64,000 bases of DNA from Candidatus Coxiella mudrowiae (GCA_001077715.1 CP011126.1:1054001-1118000); one strand, 5' to 3'. Counted from the first letter of the stretch, positions 20,561 to 32,518 are shown. The notes: a model not told the origin generated them from the sequence alone. A program made the numbers and translations.

Positions 20561-20858
20561 AAAATAAGAGCTCAGAATAGGGTTGATTCTGATCTAAAAA
20601 CTATGTAAATAAAATCGAGATTGTTTTTGTCCAGCCAAACGATAGAATATTTTTGGTTGGCAAATCTTAAATACTTCTTTATGCTAAATGTGGGCACGGA
20701 AGCAGTAGCCATATGTGCCAAGTGTAATATCGTGTTGACACAAAAAGCATAAATTATTGCAAGTCGCAGCTCCAAAGGATTAGAAAAGTGCCTTTCTGTA
20801 AATTATTCAGCAATAGGTAAATTTTCTATTGTAATTTATCAGGATAAAAACTTTCCAA

Positions 20859-20910
20859 ATCAGGATATTTAAAAGAAACTCTTTATCAGGATATTTAAAA
20901 GAAACTCTTT
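20859..20910. repeat. 26-bp tandem duplication
   Basis: Two perfect copies of a 26-base unit (20,859-20,884 and 20,885-20,910) beginning ATCAGGATATTTAAAAG. A partial third copy of the first bases lies at about 20,838. It sits in non-coding decayed sequence and looks like replication slippage. Confidence 0.85.
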
Positions 20911-21020
20911 GGGATGGTTGCTCTAATATGGATTTAAAAAATTGAAAAATAAATTTATACAAAAGTTAAGAGCAAAAAAGTGTAAAATTTTAAATTTCTA
21001 TAAAACTCTAAGTAGGCTCT

Positions 21021-21161
21021 TTAAGATAATATTCCTTTTTCATTGAACCACCTGATAAATGCATCAATAGATGGTTCCTCAGGAACTCTTCCAATTTTTT
21101 TATATTGATGCTCAAAATATCTTATTAATATTTCATAATTCCTTTTTCGTTGTTCTTCCAT
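21021..21161 (-). CDS. Possible 46-residue small protein
   Basis: ATG to TAA open frame on the minus strand with a protein-like, highly charged composition: it starts MEEQRKRNYEILIRYFEH, continues with GRVPEEPSIDAF and ends with a tryptophan-containing helix. An in-frame stop lies four codons before the ATG. It could be an intact small gene or the last piece of a larger dead one. No family is recognised. It is one of very few clean frames in the 19-35 kb graveyard. Confidence 0.4.
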   Translation of the reverse strand: MEEQRKRNYEILIRYFEHQYKKIGRVPEEPSIDAFIRWFNEKGILS

Positions 21162-21280
21162 CAATGGTTTTCAAATTTTTATTAGTATTTCTCATCATAG
21201 GCTTTTTATAATCGAGGAAAATGATTATACTGGTTAAAGATTAAAATTTTATTAAGTTTTTTTAACATTGAATTCCCTAA

Positions 21281-21775
21281 ATGTGTCAAATTAATATTGA
21301 GTTACATTCCCGAAACAGAAGAAAAGCCTTAGCGTATATTTATCTTGTGGGTTCTACCACCACTATTCTCGGAAGGACTTTAAAAAATTCTGAATTAAGA
21401 TAGCCTCTTTTAATAGAAGGAACAATTCTTATTGTATCTTCTTTTTATGTCAATTTCAGAATTTAACATGCTCGCCTAGAACCATTACTGGAAAACGACC
21501 GCCGGATCTATAGAGATGTGAGACTTTATTCCTTATTAATTCTAGGTATTATTTCTCTCTACGACTCCGCAGAGGTTTACAATAATTCCTGTAGAGTTTG
21601 GGATTGGCGTAGCAATGGGCGTGGCTTTTCTTTCTATCTCATCAATTTATGAATTAATAGTGCAACGTATGCAACACAATTCTGTTCATCCTAATAGAAT
21701 ATTTATTAGGAGAGATCGGAACGAAGAAAATCCAGAAGAAAATTCTGCCTTCAAAAAATGCTTTTCTAGGTAATC
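21281..21775 (+). pseudogene. Decayed small membrane protein, unknown
   Basis: Plus-strand fragments give IELHSRNRRKALAYIYLVG, a hydrophobic GTILIVSSFYV segment, a LYSLLILGIISLYD segment, then FGIGVAMGVAFLSISSIYE and a charged tail (RDRNEENPEEN). Together they look like a three- to four-helix membrane protein of about 160 residues, broken by at least two stops and frameshifts. No family is recognised. Confidence 0.4.
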
Positions 21776-21859
21776 ATCTATAGGGGATAAACTAATTTCT
21801 CTCATAGTCTAGTCTTAAAAAGACATCTTATCTAATACAATTTCTAATACGTACCTTTT

Positions 21860-23635
21860 TTGATATAACATAAATTATGATTCAGCCATAAAATTACTTG
21901 TTGAAGAGTACTATTACATTAAGGAATCAATTGATCATAACTGTCAAATTGATTGAAAATATAATTGTTTCGTAATAGTAAATAATACGATTAATAATAT
22001 TTTTCCATTTTAAGTTTCTTACTCGTTAATATCTAACATTATTAATAATTCATAGCACCGTTGAGCATTTAATATTTTAATTAACTGTAAAGCCCTCTCC
22101 AAAACTCATACTACCATAAAATTAGTATAGGCATTGTTATCCACGCCAGGCGTTGGACTATTAGAGTATTTTTTTTTTGAAATTCATCTGGGTCCATCAT
22201 ACCTTGAATTCCATAACGATCAGAATCGAAATTATAAATAATTAAACTACTCCAAAAACGCGCTATCTCAAATATCATCTCTCGACTATAACGTGACATA
22301 AATTTAAAATTCTCAGTATGTATAAATAATATTTCAAAATGTTATAAAAAACTGCAATATTGATATGTCTTTTCGAATTGATATAATCGGGCTACTAAGT
22401 ATTATAACTTGGATTTAAGTTAATTATTTACGTTTCTTCCTCTTCATTACTCCCACTTTTCCAAGGAAACATAGCTCCTTTAAATCTATTTCTTTTTTCC
22501 GATTGACGTGCTTGGAATAAACTCCTATAACTGTATAATAATAATGATCAAGTAATTTCGAAGTAATTTTCAGAAAATGAAAATTAAAAAAAGGAGAGGC
22601 ATAGAGTTCATCTCAAAAAATATCCACCTGATACGTTTCGCCATGCAAACCGCGGGCACGAGCTCCTACGTCGAGGTCCCTAAGTACAGAAAGATAGTTT
22701 GTAATAAATGAAAACTATTTGGTTTGAATTTTCAAATCGTATCGTTTCCAAAACCGTTCCAAAGCGAGTTCATCCGCTATCACTATCTTGGAAAATCGAT
22801 CAACGATAGTTAAAAGCTTTCGACTACCAAAAGCCATATTAGTAATTACTTTATCGAGAGATGTAAATAATAAAATTATTTTGATTTCTATAAGAAATTT
22901 TTTTTTCATAAAATACTATAAATTTTTAAGATACTTTTTTAGTTTGGATAATGTCGGCATTTATTTCTATCATTTTTTGATTCTGATATATTTGCGTCCG
23001 ATCTGTTAGAACGATAAGTATTTACGATTGACTTGTCGTTGTGCTTAATTGAATCATGTTTTACAATCTATTAAATCTGAATTCTGTTAAATGATGCTGT
23101 GCTAATTGTCGATAACGAGCAACCCAATTATTAATAATATTTCTATAAATACTCGAACGTATCTCAATTTCACCATACCAATTTAAAGGCATCAGCTTAT
23201 ATTCAATAGCCGAAAAATGAGGATTAGCCATAGAGACAATAGGTCAGGTAATATTCTTGTTTTACGATTTTTTTATCAACTACAAAAAAATTGTTGTTTT
23301 AAAATTTCCTGAAATAGATCTAAAGTTTGTTCATATTCTTACAAACTAGTTTCATTTAAAACAACCCGATCTTCATTTAAGTGTCGCCAAGAAAGAGGTA
23401 ACCAGTTTGGACAATTAACTAAGTCTTCATTAGTAACATTCTAACCTGAAATTTAAATCGTTAAACGATTGTAATATCCAGAAATATAAGTTTCTGTGTA
23501 ATGAACGCGATCATATTGAACTTCTTCCCAAGCACCTCGGGTCGAAAAATAACCGTTTCCTAAAGTACATAGAGTTTCTCGAAAATGCTGTTGAGGGGCA
23601 ATAAAATAACGATATTGTAGTTGCCATGTTTCCAT
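21860..23635 (-). pseudogene. Glycoside hydrolase family 65 (trehalose/disaccharide phosphorylase) remnant
   Basis: Many GH65 landmarks survive in order: WQLQYRYF and LGNGYFSTRGAWEE at the start, YISGYYNRL, then DVGARARGLHGETY and DELYASPFFNFHF (the catalytic-domain entry), GAMFPWKSGS, a FEIARFWSSL segment and GMMDPDEFQ (in the family GVMGPDEYH, with the catalytic glutamate). The sequence continues to LERALQLIKIL before fading, so the C-terminal third is missing. Frameshifts and stops are numerous. GH65 enzymes phosphorolyse trehalose, trehalose phosphate or related disaccharides; the flanking OtsB and beta-phosphoglucomutase remnants point to trehalose. Confidence 0.75.
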
Positions 23636-23636
23636 T

Positions 23637-24436
23637 TTATGCGATTTGATAGAAGCTGATTAACGACTGTAGAAATTTTTTAACTTCGTTCTTATCTTTT
23701 AAAATCATAGCGGCTTTTGTTCTACGTTGTTCTTGAGAAACGAGAATACCTAATCCACAATTTTTAACTGCTGAAAAAGTATCCTAGTCCGTAACATTAT
23801 CCCCAATAAAAATTAGGTAAATACCAACGTAATGATGGATTAATAGTTCCATAATATGTAATAAGGCTTTACCTTTATGCCAATCAACAGCGGGTCGAAA
23901 TTCGAAAACTTTTTTACCTAAATGTTTTTTTATTGAGGATGTAGTTTTAAAGTTCTATCAATTTTTTCTTTGATTACTGTAAGATCCTCAGATTTTACTA
24001 AACTATAATATATAGATAAGGATAAAATTTTATGTTCAATGATAATCCTAAGAGTATTTTGAAGTAATTGTGTCAATAAATTATAAATGTTCGATACAGC
24101 TTCTTTATATTCTGTTCCAATCGTGAAAGTATTCTGAGAAAGCAGATCAAAAATTTTAAATCCATGATTACCTACGTAAAATAATTATTTTAAAACAATC
24201 AATTGGTACAAACTCTCTAATTGTCATTTACTTAAAATCAAAACTGGCATGTATTGTTATAGATTTATCAATACCTCACAAATTTTATCAGTTAAAATGG
24301 GGCATGTTCAGGATTATCTACTACTGGTGTCAATGTTCTATCGTAATTCTAAAAAAACAACCACTTTTTTATTGCTCGATTGCTTGATAATACAAGGTAG
24401 ACAATTTAATGCGTTAAGAAGTGACAGAGGAATATG
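23637..24436 (-). pseudogene. Trehalose-6-phosphate phosphatase (OtsB-like) remnant
   Basis: A HAD phosphatase of the trehalose-phosphatase family. The first HAD motif, DYDGTLTP in the family, reads NYDRTLTP in one frame, so even the nucleophile aspartate is changed. VGNHGFKIFD, the long cap segment, KVFEFRPAVDWHKGKAL and IGDNVTD follow, then GLGILVSQEQRRTKAA. Several frameshifts and a stop directly after the GDNVTD motif break it. Its stop codon lies one base before the GH65 start, showing the two were separate, tightly spaced genes. Confidence 0.7.
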
Positions 24437-25172
24437 TTACGACAATTCTTGAAAACGAATCATTCCAAAGTCATCAACTACCCAATCTCTCCCTTCTCGC
24501 TTTAACGATTCGCATAAATTTGAATTACGAGAAATCCCAATAATTAACTCAAAACAACCTCGCACCGAAGCCTGTATTCCTGACAGTGCATCCTTGAAAA
24601 CCACGCAATCTAAAGGAGCAGTTTTTAATTGGGTAGCTACTTCTAAAAGCATATAAGGTTGGGGTTTTCGATTTAAATTCATTTCTTGACTGGTAATACC
24701 ATTGATTTAAATTAAAAATAAATCTATGATCCGTGCCCTTTCCAGTAATGTTTGGCAATTTTTACTGGATGATACCACACCTACTCGAACTCCTTCTTAC
24801 CTAAATTTTTACATTAATTTAATAGTAGAAAGAAAAACTTTAATTTCTTTTTGATTCAATAAATCAGAAAATATATTATTTTTCCAATTGCTAAATTCGT
24901 AAAGGGTATTTGTATCCTGAGTATCCTCAGAATCCCCAGAAGGAAGTTCTAATCCTCGAGAGAGTAGAAAACTCTTAATACCATCGATACATAACTTACC
25001 ATCCACATAGTAGAAATAGTCCTCATAGGTAAACGGAAGTTGCATTTTGTCATAACGTTCAAAAAAGGCATTAAACATAATCTCCCACGCTTCAGCATGA
25101 AGCTGGGCCGTATCGGTAATAACGCCATCCATATCAAAAATTGCAGCTTTTAAAGGAATTAAATTTGCTTCG
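24437..25172 (-). pseudogene. Beta-phosphoglucomutase-like HAD hydrolase remnant
   Basis: Starts with AAIFDMDGVITDTAQLHAEAW, the standard HAD motif I of beta-phosphoglucomutase, with a helical cap (YEDYFYYVDGKLCIDGIKSFL). A frameshift follows, then CVVFKDALSGIQASVRGC (in the family VFEDAxxGIxAAxxAGM) and a VVDDFGMI ending. It would convert beta-glucose 1-phosphate, the product of an inverting GH65 phosphorylase, to glucose 6-phosphate. The gene order beta-PGM, OtsB, GH65 on one strand suggests a trehalose-using operon now dead in all members. Confidence 0.75.
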
Positions 25173-25214
25173 AAGATAAAGAAGTCGGCGAAAAGAGATA
25201 ATTATTTTAGCATA

Positions 25215-25660
25215 TGGCGCTAAAATATTTGGGCTATCGGGAAAACCTTTGAGGGGAAGATCTTTTTTTCTGCTTCACTTGATTTGATTGGCATATCGAT
25301 CATTTTATCAGTCAGGGCAAAAGCAAGGCAGCCAGCCTACTGTCGAAAAATAAAAAAATAGCCCACAGCAAAAAAGACATGGCGCCGATAATAACCGCTC
25401 CAATACCAAACCCCTCAGCTGTTATAAAGACCGAAAAAGGCAGAACGCGTAAGTCCTTAGTCTCAGTACATGTTTTTCTGTATAGGATTCTTTAACGGTG
25501 CGAGCTGTGCTAAAAAAGTATGTTTCTACCAATCCAATCGTTAACCATTTAGCCATCTCAAACGCTGTTTTATAAACCCTCTTACATTTTGAATTCCCTG
25601 GGAGCGTAAGATTTGATTTACTTCAATTTCTAAAGGCCTTGTGACTCCATAAATAGGGTG
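25215..25660 (-). pseudogene. Unidentified membrane protein fragment
   Basis: Minus-strand fragments read IEVNQILRSQGIQNVRGFIKQRLRW, then after frameshifts VFITAEGFGIGAVIIGAM and a strongly hydrophobic LLWAIFLFFDSRLAALLL. It resembles a small protein with two or three membrane helices. No family is recognised, and stops occur between the pieces. Confidence 0.35.
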
Positions 25661-25692
25661 GGACTTTGGAAAGGAGATGTACTTCTAAGCCA

Positions 25693-26381
25693 TCAGGCAT
25701 TTGATTCTCCTTGGAATTGCTGTAGACAAGAAAGTTGCAGACCGTTTAAAGCTTTATCAATTTCAATCACTCCATATTGCACAACTAATTTAATTAACTC
25801 AATATCATTTCCTACTACATTCAACTTTTCAAACATTTCAATAGCGGTGAGAGTACACCGTCTTAGTACTAATATGTAATTGTTTAGCAATTTCTTCTGC
25901 TTTCATCCCTTTGGCTAGCAAATAACAAAACTTCCATTTCTCAATCACTCAAGTCATCAAACGGTAACTCCGAAGCAGTGTCTTTCCTTAAAGCTAAGCG
26001 GCTTACCACCACCGAACTATAATGTATCACTGACCGCTATGCACTGCACGAATGGCATGTTCTAACTCAGTTAGTAATGAATCGATGTACGCCTGCTTCA
26101 AGAAAACGTATAGGAAGCAAGTCATTTTTGATCCCTGTAACAACTAGTATTTTAATATCCGGATCACGACGTAAAATTTTTTGGGCAAGCTCAAGGCTAT
26201 TCGTATCAGGTAGTTGAAAGTCGAGGATAACCACATCGGGTTCTTTTTCCAGTCGCAGAGTAAGCCCTTCTTCCCCGGTACTCGATTCTCCCACTATAGG
26301 CATGCCCTTGATTTGTTCTAGCATCAAGCACATACCGCAACGAATCAATACATGCTCTTCGATTAAAAGAACATTGATCAA
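25693..26381 (-). pseudogene. Second GacA-like response regulator, decayed
   Basis: The receiver domain is open for 104 codons from the ATG at 26381: INVLLIEEHVLIRCGM, VVILDFQLPDTNS with the phospho-aspartate, and LVVTGI. It ends in LEAGVHRFITN just before the HTH. The HTH domain follows in other frames (KGMKAEEIAKQLHISTK, then YEMFEKLNVVGND). Frameshifts at the linker near 26,067 and again near 25,870-25,930 kill it. It is clearly related to the remnant at 19,061-19,676 and in the same orientation. A truncated receiver-only protein could in principle still be made. Confidence 0.75.
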
Positions 26382-26596
26382 AGATTATTCTCCCTCTCAA
26401 TGCTACTCCATCATAGAGGAGGCTTACTGCAATCAAATCTCATATAAAAACAGATGTAAAAGCAAATAGTTAGCGAAGACATGAAAGTTTTTCTCATTTT
26501 CACTCAATTTAATAATCACCTTAACCGAATCCTAAGAATAGCTCGATATAATATGGATGATGTTTAACCAATTTGATTAAGGCACGAATTTAAAGT

Positions 26597-29592
26597 ATGG
26601 ATCCAATAAAATACACAGACCTGAAGTAACTTACGCTTACGTAGAGCAACGCCTTAGATTATACGATATATCAATCCTCTTCCTCCACCAATTTATAGCG
26701 GAGATGCTTCTTATCAGAATTTAGTCACGAGAATTGAATTGCACAACAATCATTTACCCACTTATAATTTTTTCAACCTGCCTGAACTATTCAACCTTAT
26801 CTTTACAGTATTAAAGAATTATTAATGTCTACTTCGTTAAGCATCCTCAATGGGCGGCCCGTAAATATATTTGAATTTTTTTGATGACAAATAATTTACA
26901 AAATGACGCTTTTATCGGATTGTTCGAAATGGGATTTTCAGGAAAAGATCTTTACAAAAAACTGGGTGGCACAGGCATTAGCTTGCTTTATTGGCTTACC
27001 AATAAACCATGCATGCCGGCAATTATTCAAAGAGCTTTTAAGAGTAAAACCAGAATTAATGCAAGAAATTTCTGCAGAAGCATTTTACCGTACGGAAATA
27101 GCGAGAGTTAAAGTATCCACATTTTACGGGTCAACACCTACCCTGATAGAAGATCGTTTCTCCTAGAAATATTGCCCCAAAATCCTCAATTGACGTAAGG
27201 AATTACAGCAGAAGGAAGCCCTTTGTCGTCCTGTGCTCCAAGAACTTGAACCAGGAGCGGCTCTGGCATTTTATTGGCTTATTGGTGCTGCAGATAGAGA
27301 AGCGTATGACCTACTTATGAGGTTTCTCGATACTCCGGAGGGGATAATCTAAAACATCAGGGGTGAAGACCTTTGTTGCCCTATTTTAATGGGTCCTTAT
27401 GAATGCGCCTCTACACTGTTTTTGCTTGTTGATTTCTACTCACGGCGTAAAATTGTGTTTGACAAACTACTGGAAACTAAACCTAAATTACTTTCAGAAA
27501 TTTCTACTACGACACTCGGACGACGCTTGGCCACGCCGCCATGGGAGAAAGCATTTCTCCTTTTTATTTACTCACCACCTTATCCGAAGGTATAGCGTTA
27601 CTTGATCGGATGGTAATAGAAAATTCCTCCCTCGCTTTCGAAATCACAGCTCCAATCCTCCAGCATCCAAGTGCGAAGGAAGATGATGTTGCGGGGGCTT
27701 CTCCTTTCTTTTGGGTAACAAAGTCTCCTGAAGGCCTAAGCCTATTAACAAAGTTATTTATCAAAAATCCTAAGTTGGCAAAGAAGATTAGCGGCACAGC
27801 ATTATGTTCTCATAATAAGACAAGGCCCTTATGTGCGTGGCTCTCCACATTCTATAATTTAGCTAGCACCAAGGAAGGCACTAAATTACTTGCATTATTG
27901 ATAACAAAAAATCCTGAATTTAGTTAAAGAGATTTCCTCCAAAGCGCTCTATAGCCTCGTTTCGCCAAATCCGTCCACTAAAATTTTGGCTTTTTATATG
28001 CTTTTTGCCCTTCCCTATGGCTTCCCTATAGCCGCTCTCTCCTTTCTCAACATATGTTAGAAAATCCAAACTTGATACACAGGCTCTTACTAATGAAATC
28101 GGCTTAGAAGCCCTGTGTTGTGCCATTCCAGAAGGACAATCTTACCGTCAGTTCTTCTGCACTTTTTTGGCTTAGCGGAACGTCTGAGAGGAGACCGCTT
28201 CTCTCTGGCAACTCCTAGCAAAAAATTTCCAATTAACCTTTAAAATTTCAGCGAGGGCACTTTATCAAGTCATCATTCAAGATCCAAATAAGGGTGCTTC
28301 GTTATTCTTTTTGTTTGAGCGCCTGTCCTTAAGGTAGAGCGATGGCTTAATGATCTATTTACTGAAAATCTCAATTTAGTAAAAGCAATTACGATGGATA
28401 TATTTTCCTATTCTCAACCACCCAATACCTATTGCGGCTGTTCAGTACTTTACTTTCTTAGCTTACGCGATGGGTTTAGATGTGCATAAAAAATAATAGT
28501 GGTTAATTCCCCAATTACTTCATGAAATTTCCGCCACTTTGTTTTTTTCAACCAGCCTCGAGTAATTAAGATAGAAATTCTGCTGTTTATCAACTGGCCA
28601 GGACCTCTAGAGAAGATTAGTTTTATTAAAAAAATTACTGACTAGGAGTCCTCAACTCAACTCGCAAAAGAAATTTCTACACGAGTACTTTGCAATCTGA
28701 CTACGAGATCAACTGCCAGCGATTTACATCCTTCTGCGCTTTGTTGGCTAACCGGTTCGCCCAGAGCCAACGAGATTTATTTGCATTATCTGAAGCTTTA
28801 TGCGACCCGCTAACCTCAAACACTCACATGAGTTTACCTACTTTTTTTTGGGGGGGATTGTTTCTTCTTCTCCCGGAAGAGCCTTAGAGCCTTACTTATG
28901 GAATTATTAAATGCCAATGAGGAATTAGCCCTAGAAATCACAACTCAGGCCATCAGCCAACCAATGACAAGAGAAGCCAGCACAGGAACTACTGCACTCT
29001 TTTGGCTTACTACTTCTCCGGATTATATCATCCTTCTCAGGAAAATTTTAACTGTTAATCCACAAGCCTTCTAAAATAACCACAACAGCGCTTTGTCGAA
29101 AAGTTAGAAGAATGGTTGCGGGATTTTCACGATTTTCGATGTTAATTCGCTCCTAAGATGGTTGTGAAATTTTAAAAAATTTAGTTTCTTTAAATGAGAA
29201 TTTAGCCATTAATTTATGTCTAGAATTTTTAACCTCGAAAAGAAACCCTGAAAAGAGAGTCTGCCAGTGATATACCTCATCGCTTAAAAGGTCTATATTA
29301 CGTGATCATGGAATTATTGCAGCCCGTGAAGAAAAATTTGGTTCGAGATTAAATTGACGAAAGTTCTTTCTCGCTGGCAAAAAAAGAAGAAATGAAGAAT
29401 GAAATGAATATTTTGATAGTAAAAGTGGAGAAAAGAGATTCATCTTTGTTATTCAGATCCAAACACCATTTACATTCTCAAGAAAATGGTCAAGATCAAA
29501 AGGAAGAGGAGACATCTAAAAAAAGCCTGTTCGCATCCCTTTGGATAATCTATTAAATAAAAGGCCTAGCCCTTTCGCTGCTTGCATTTTCT
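26597..29592 (+). pseudogene. Large protein of about 40-45-residue tandem helical repeats, decayed
   Basis: Across three shifting frames the plus strand spells at least ten copies of one motif, roughly A-L-F-W-L-T-x-S-P-E-G-x-x-L-L-x-K-L-L-x-x-N-P-x-L-A-x-E-I-S-x-x-A-L-C. Clear copies start near 26,975, 27,260, 27,405, 27,550, 27,690, 27,835, 28,165, 28,730 and 28,985. A non-repeat N-terminal part of about 100 residues begins with the ATG at 26,597, and a charged tail near 29,400-29,550 is glutamate-rich (ENGQDQKEEE). The intact protein would have been about 1,000 residues. Alpha-solenoid repeats and an acidic C-terminus recall Dot/Icm-type secreted effectors, but that is inference. No known family name fits. 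Confidence 0.6.
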
Positions 29593-29821
29593 AGTCTATG
29601 ATCAGATGTTGAAGCATAGCCCTCGGTTTGAGATGAAAAAAAAGCTATCTCTCTTAACTCCTTTTCTTAAGAAGGCCGTTAGGAAACAAAATTGATTTTC
29701 GATTGATTCCGATAAATTAATTACTAAAACATCCCCACCCCCCCCCTAAAAAATATAATTACTTTTTTAGTCTTAATTAAATTATTTTAATAAATCTAGG
29801 AAATAAGTTAACAAAATATTA

Positions 29822-31850
29822 ATGGAAACTAAAGACACTTGCTCTGGCTGAATGGACTATATACCCTAAATAATTTAATATTTCTCTAATATTTATCTGA
29901 CTCTAATAGCTTATTCCTAACTAGGAGCTTAAAGATAAGGTACGAGGACGATTCTCCTATCAGGCAGATATTTAGTCTTAAAGATTTATTTTCTTTCGAA
30001 AGGTCAACTTTTACTACTCCCTTAATCATAGATATTCAACAGAAGGTTTAGAAAGTCGAAGGTATCAGATTCTAAGGGAGTAGGACGCGCAAGCTATTCT
30101 TTTTTAGATAATCAATTGAAGCATTTAAAAAGGCTTTTAAAAAATTAAGGATATAAAAGAAACTCACCTCATGTGGAAAAACAATCCGAAATTACGCATT
30201 TTTTTCTAGCTCAACCAATTAGCAATATTTCTGGAAGTCTACAAATCATATCCTTATGGGAATTAACTGATTTTTTTTCGATTAATTCTCGTCAGCGGCA
30301 ATAATTTAATTATCAATGAAATGTGGTGGAATAATCCTTATAACTCACTGTTAAAATATGATTTTTTACGGCAGAAGAATTCATAGCTACATTGATAATC
30401 AAGCCGTTGGCCTGTTCGCTTGCCCTTGAAGAACAAGCAATCAATTTCGCACACATTTAACAAGTCACCATACCAAAATAATTAAATCAATATGGCAAAA
30501 TCACGGGAATCCCTTCCTTAAGTCATTGCAAAAATGGATATCAGCTGAACGCGAATTCCCCAATTTACCCTCAATCTCAAATTTAGACGCTCTTTTATAT
30601 TTTTACTATGCACTGGAAAGTCCCTACGTGCTACGTGTCCGTTATTTTGAAATATGGAAAGGAAGGAAATAACCTCTATTTGCGACAATGGCTATAGAGC
30701 GGAGAGGTTGATTTAGAATAATAGAATCAGTGCATTTCACTGATTACTTTGATCAATTACCTCCAGTGGGCTTTAGAAGCAAAGGTTGAGTGAAGTGAAT
30801 TAAAAGCTGAATTTATCTGGAACTATAATAAATTATTAACATACCTTTTGCAATCCAGAATGTCCTCATGAGGTATTAATAACAACCTTTAAAATCTGCC
30901 TTAAGAAGTAAAAATCTCTGTTTTTAGCTAAAATCTGGGACAGTAATAGTAATATATCTACTTACGTCACATTTATATAAGCATTTCTTCTAGTCCAATG
31001 CTCCCCTTCCAAACTTTAGTCGAACAAGATTTTCAATTATTTTTAAGAAGTTATGCTTGCTAGATAGTTTTGTTTCTTTGGAATTATAACAAAAAAATTA
31101 AAGGCTTGGTACCAAAGAGACGTTCCTGACTTTAAGAAACCTTTTTTTGATTCAGATACTCTGTTAATTAACAACTTTAATCTCTTACTGAAGAGCCAGA
31201 TATCTTATTTCTAACTAAATAAGAGATGTTTAGGGATTTAAAGGACCTCTACCTCTACGGGCGGCTATTATTTCCATGCTCTTCCCGAAGAAAAAGAAGA
31301 GCTGGTTAAGCTTGTCTTGATCAGTTCAGTTATCTACCTGAGGAAGATTCTATAAAAGAAAAAAAGGAAAGGATCGCCTTCTAAGGTCTAAGGATCGCCT
31401 TCTTTTTATTAGAAAATTTATTAACTGGTTTGATGACCCGATTATCCTGACTTCGGTTTTTAATAGTATCAAATTTATTTTAGAAAACAGAACTCCTCCT
31501 GAAAAAGAGATGGAAATAAAAATTAGTTCCTTATTAAAAAAACCCAAATAAACACATTAACTCATCAAAGACCTCATACTCAAAATTTTTATTTCTCGAT
31601 CTATTCCACAAGACCGAGCAGAACCAGATAAACCTCAAGACAGCTCACAATACTCCTTCAGAATTCCAGGACAAAAACAAGTTGAAATGATAGGCTTATT
31701 GGTATTTTTCAGTATAACAGGTAGGAGGATTATCCGGCTTTATCAAATAATTTTGCTACTTCTATTTACCTTGCTATCATAGGTCTTTGTGGTAAGATTA
31801 CCATTTGATTTTATTTACCATGATAGTCTATCTACTGTCTTTGTTTTCAT
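29822..31850 (+). pseudogene. Unrecognised large decayed gene
   Basis: Plus-strand fragments with coding character: TTPLIIDIQQKV near 30,015, THFFLAQPISNISGSL near 30,195, FFTAEEFIATL, SLALEEQAINFAH, then KSLQKWISAEREFPNL, ALLYFYYALESPYVLRV and YFHALPEEKEELVK near 31,270. All frames are used in turn, so it is badly broken. Tyrosine- and leucine-rich helical composition is all that can be said. It may be one protein of over 600 residues or two. It lies in the same direction as the repeat-protein remnant upstream. Confidence 0.35.
31369..31403. repeat. Short tandem duplication (21-bp period)
   Basis: AAGGATCGCCTTCT occurs at 31,369-31,382 and again at 31,390-31,403, separated by AAGGTCT. It lies within a decayed coding region and looks like slippage. 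Confidence 0.75.
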
Positions 31851-31929
31851 AAAGTACAAAACTCAGAAGAAACCCTCTCTCTGCAAAAATGTGGGATAAC
31901 CGGCTGAATTGATAAAAAAGCAGCTACCA

Positions 31930-32518
31930 ATGAAAATTTATTGCCAGCAGGCTTTTTTTATAAGTTTCGACTACGTCCAAGATGGCGCGCGAGCAGTAAG
32001 TTATTTATAAAATTCAAAAGCCTGCATAATTATTACATTGTTTATTTGCTTAATAGTGGCGGAGGTAGTGATATTTTTTTCAACTCTCAGTCAAGTTCGT
32101 CGTCAAGGCAATAACCTGATAATCCACTCGCTCATCAGCAGCGATCGTTGCAACGGCGGAATTGCCGAGGTCTCTATGAAAGACGATTCTTTAATTTACG
32201 GAATTCAACCTCACGCCCTATGATTTTTTTAGAACTGGCGAAACATAATCTCCACCATCTAAACGCGTATACTGATTTAGCGGCCTGCGACGGCTGTTGT
32301 CAGGCTATCGCAACTTTTAAACAATAATTAAATCAACCAATTGGAAAAGAACAGCTAATTTCTGTTGATTTAAATGAAGCATTAACTCGCAATACCTCTC
32401 AGGCTTCTTTTAATAAACTTATTACAGAATATCAAAAACAAGTTCAAAAACATTTAACTCCTGCAGAATTTAATGAATTTGTAAAATCTTTTAACTTTAA
32501 ATGTTCAAAGAAAAAGTA
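31930..32518 (+). pseudogene. Unrecognised decayed gene
   Basis: Fragments read YCQQAFFISFDYVQDGARAV, then an open piece from about 32,038 (VRRQGNNLIIHSLISSD) and, after a shift, YTDLAACDGCCQAIATFKQ, LISVDLNEALTRNTS and EYQKQVQKHLTPAEFNEF, ending in a lysine-rich tail and TAA near 32,518. The original protein was perhaps 190 residues. No family is recognised. Confidence 0.35.

Noticed and set aside
26597..29592. Ankyrin or Sel1 repeats as identity of the repeat protein
   Set aside because: The repeat is about 40-45 residues with WLT and NP-LA-EIS signatures, which matches neither the 33-residue ankyrin nor the Sel1 consensus.
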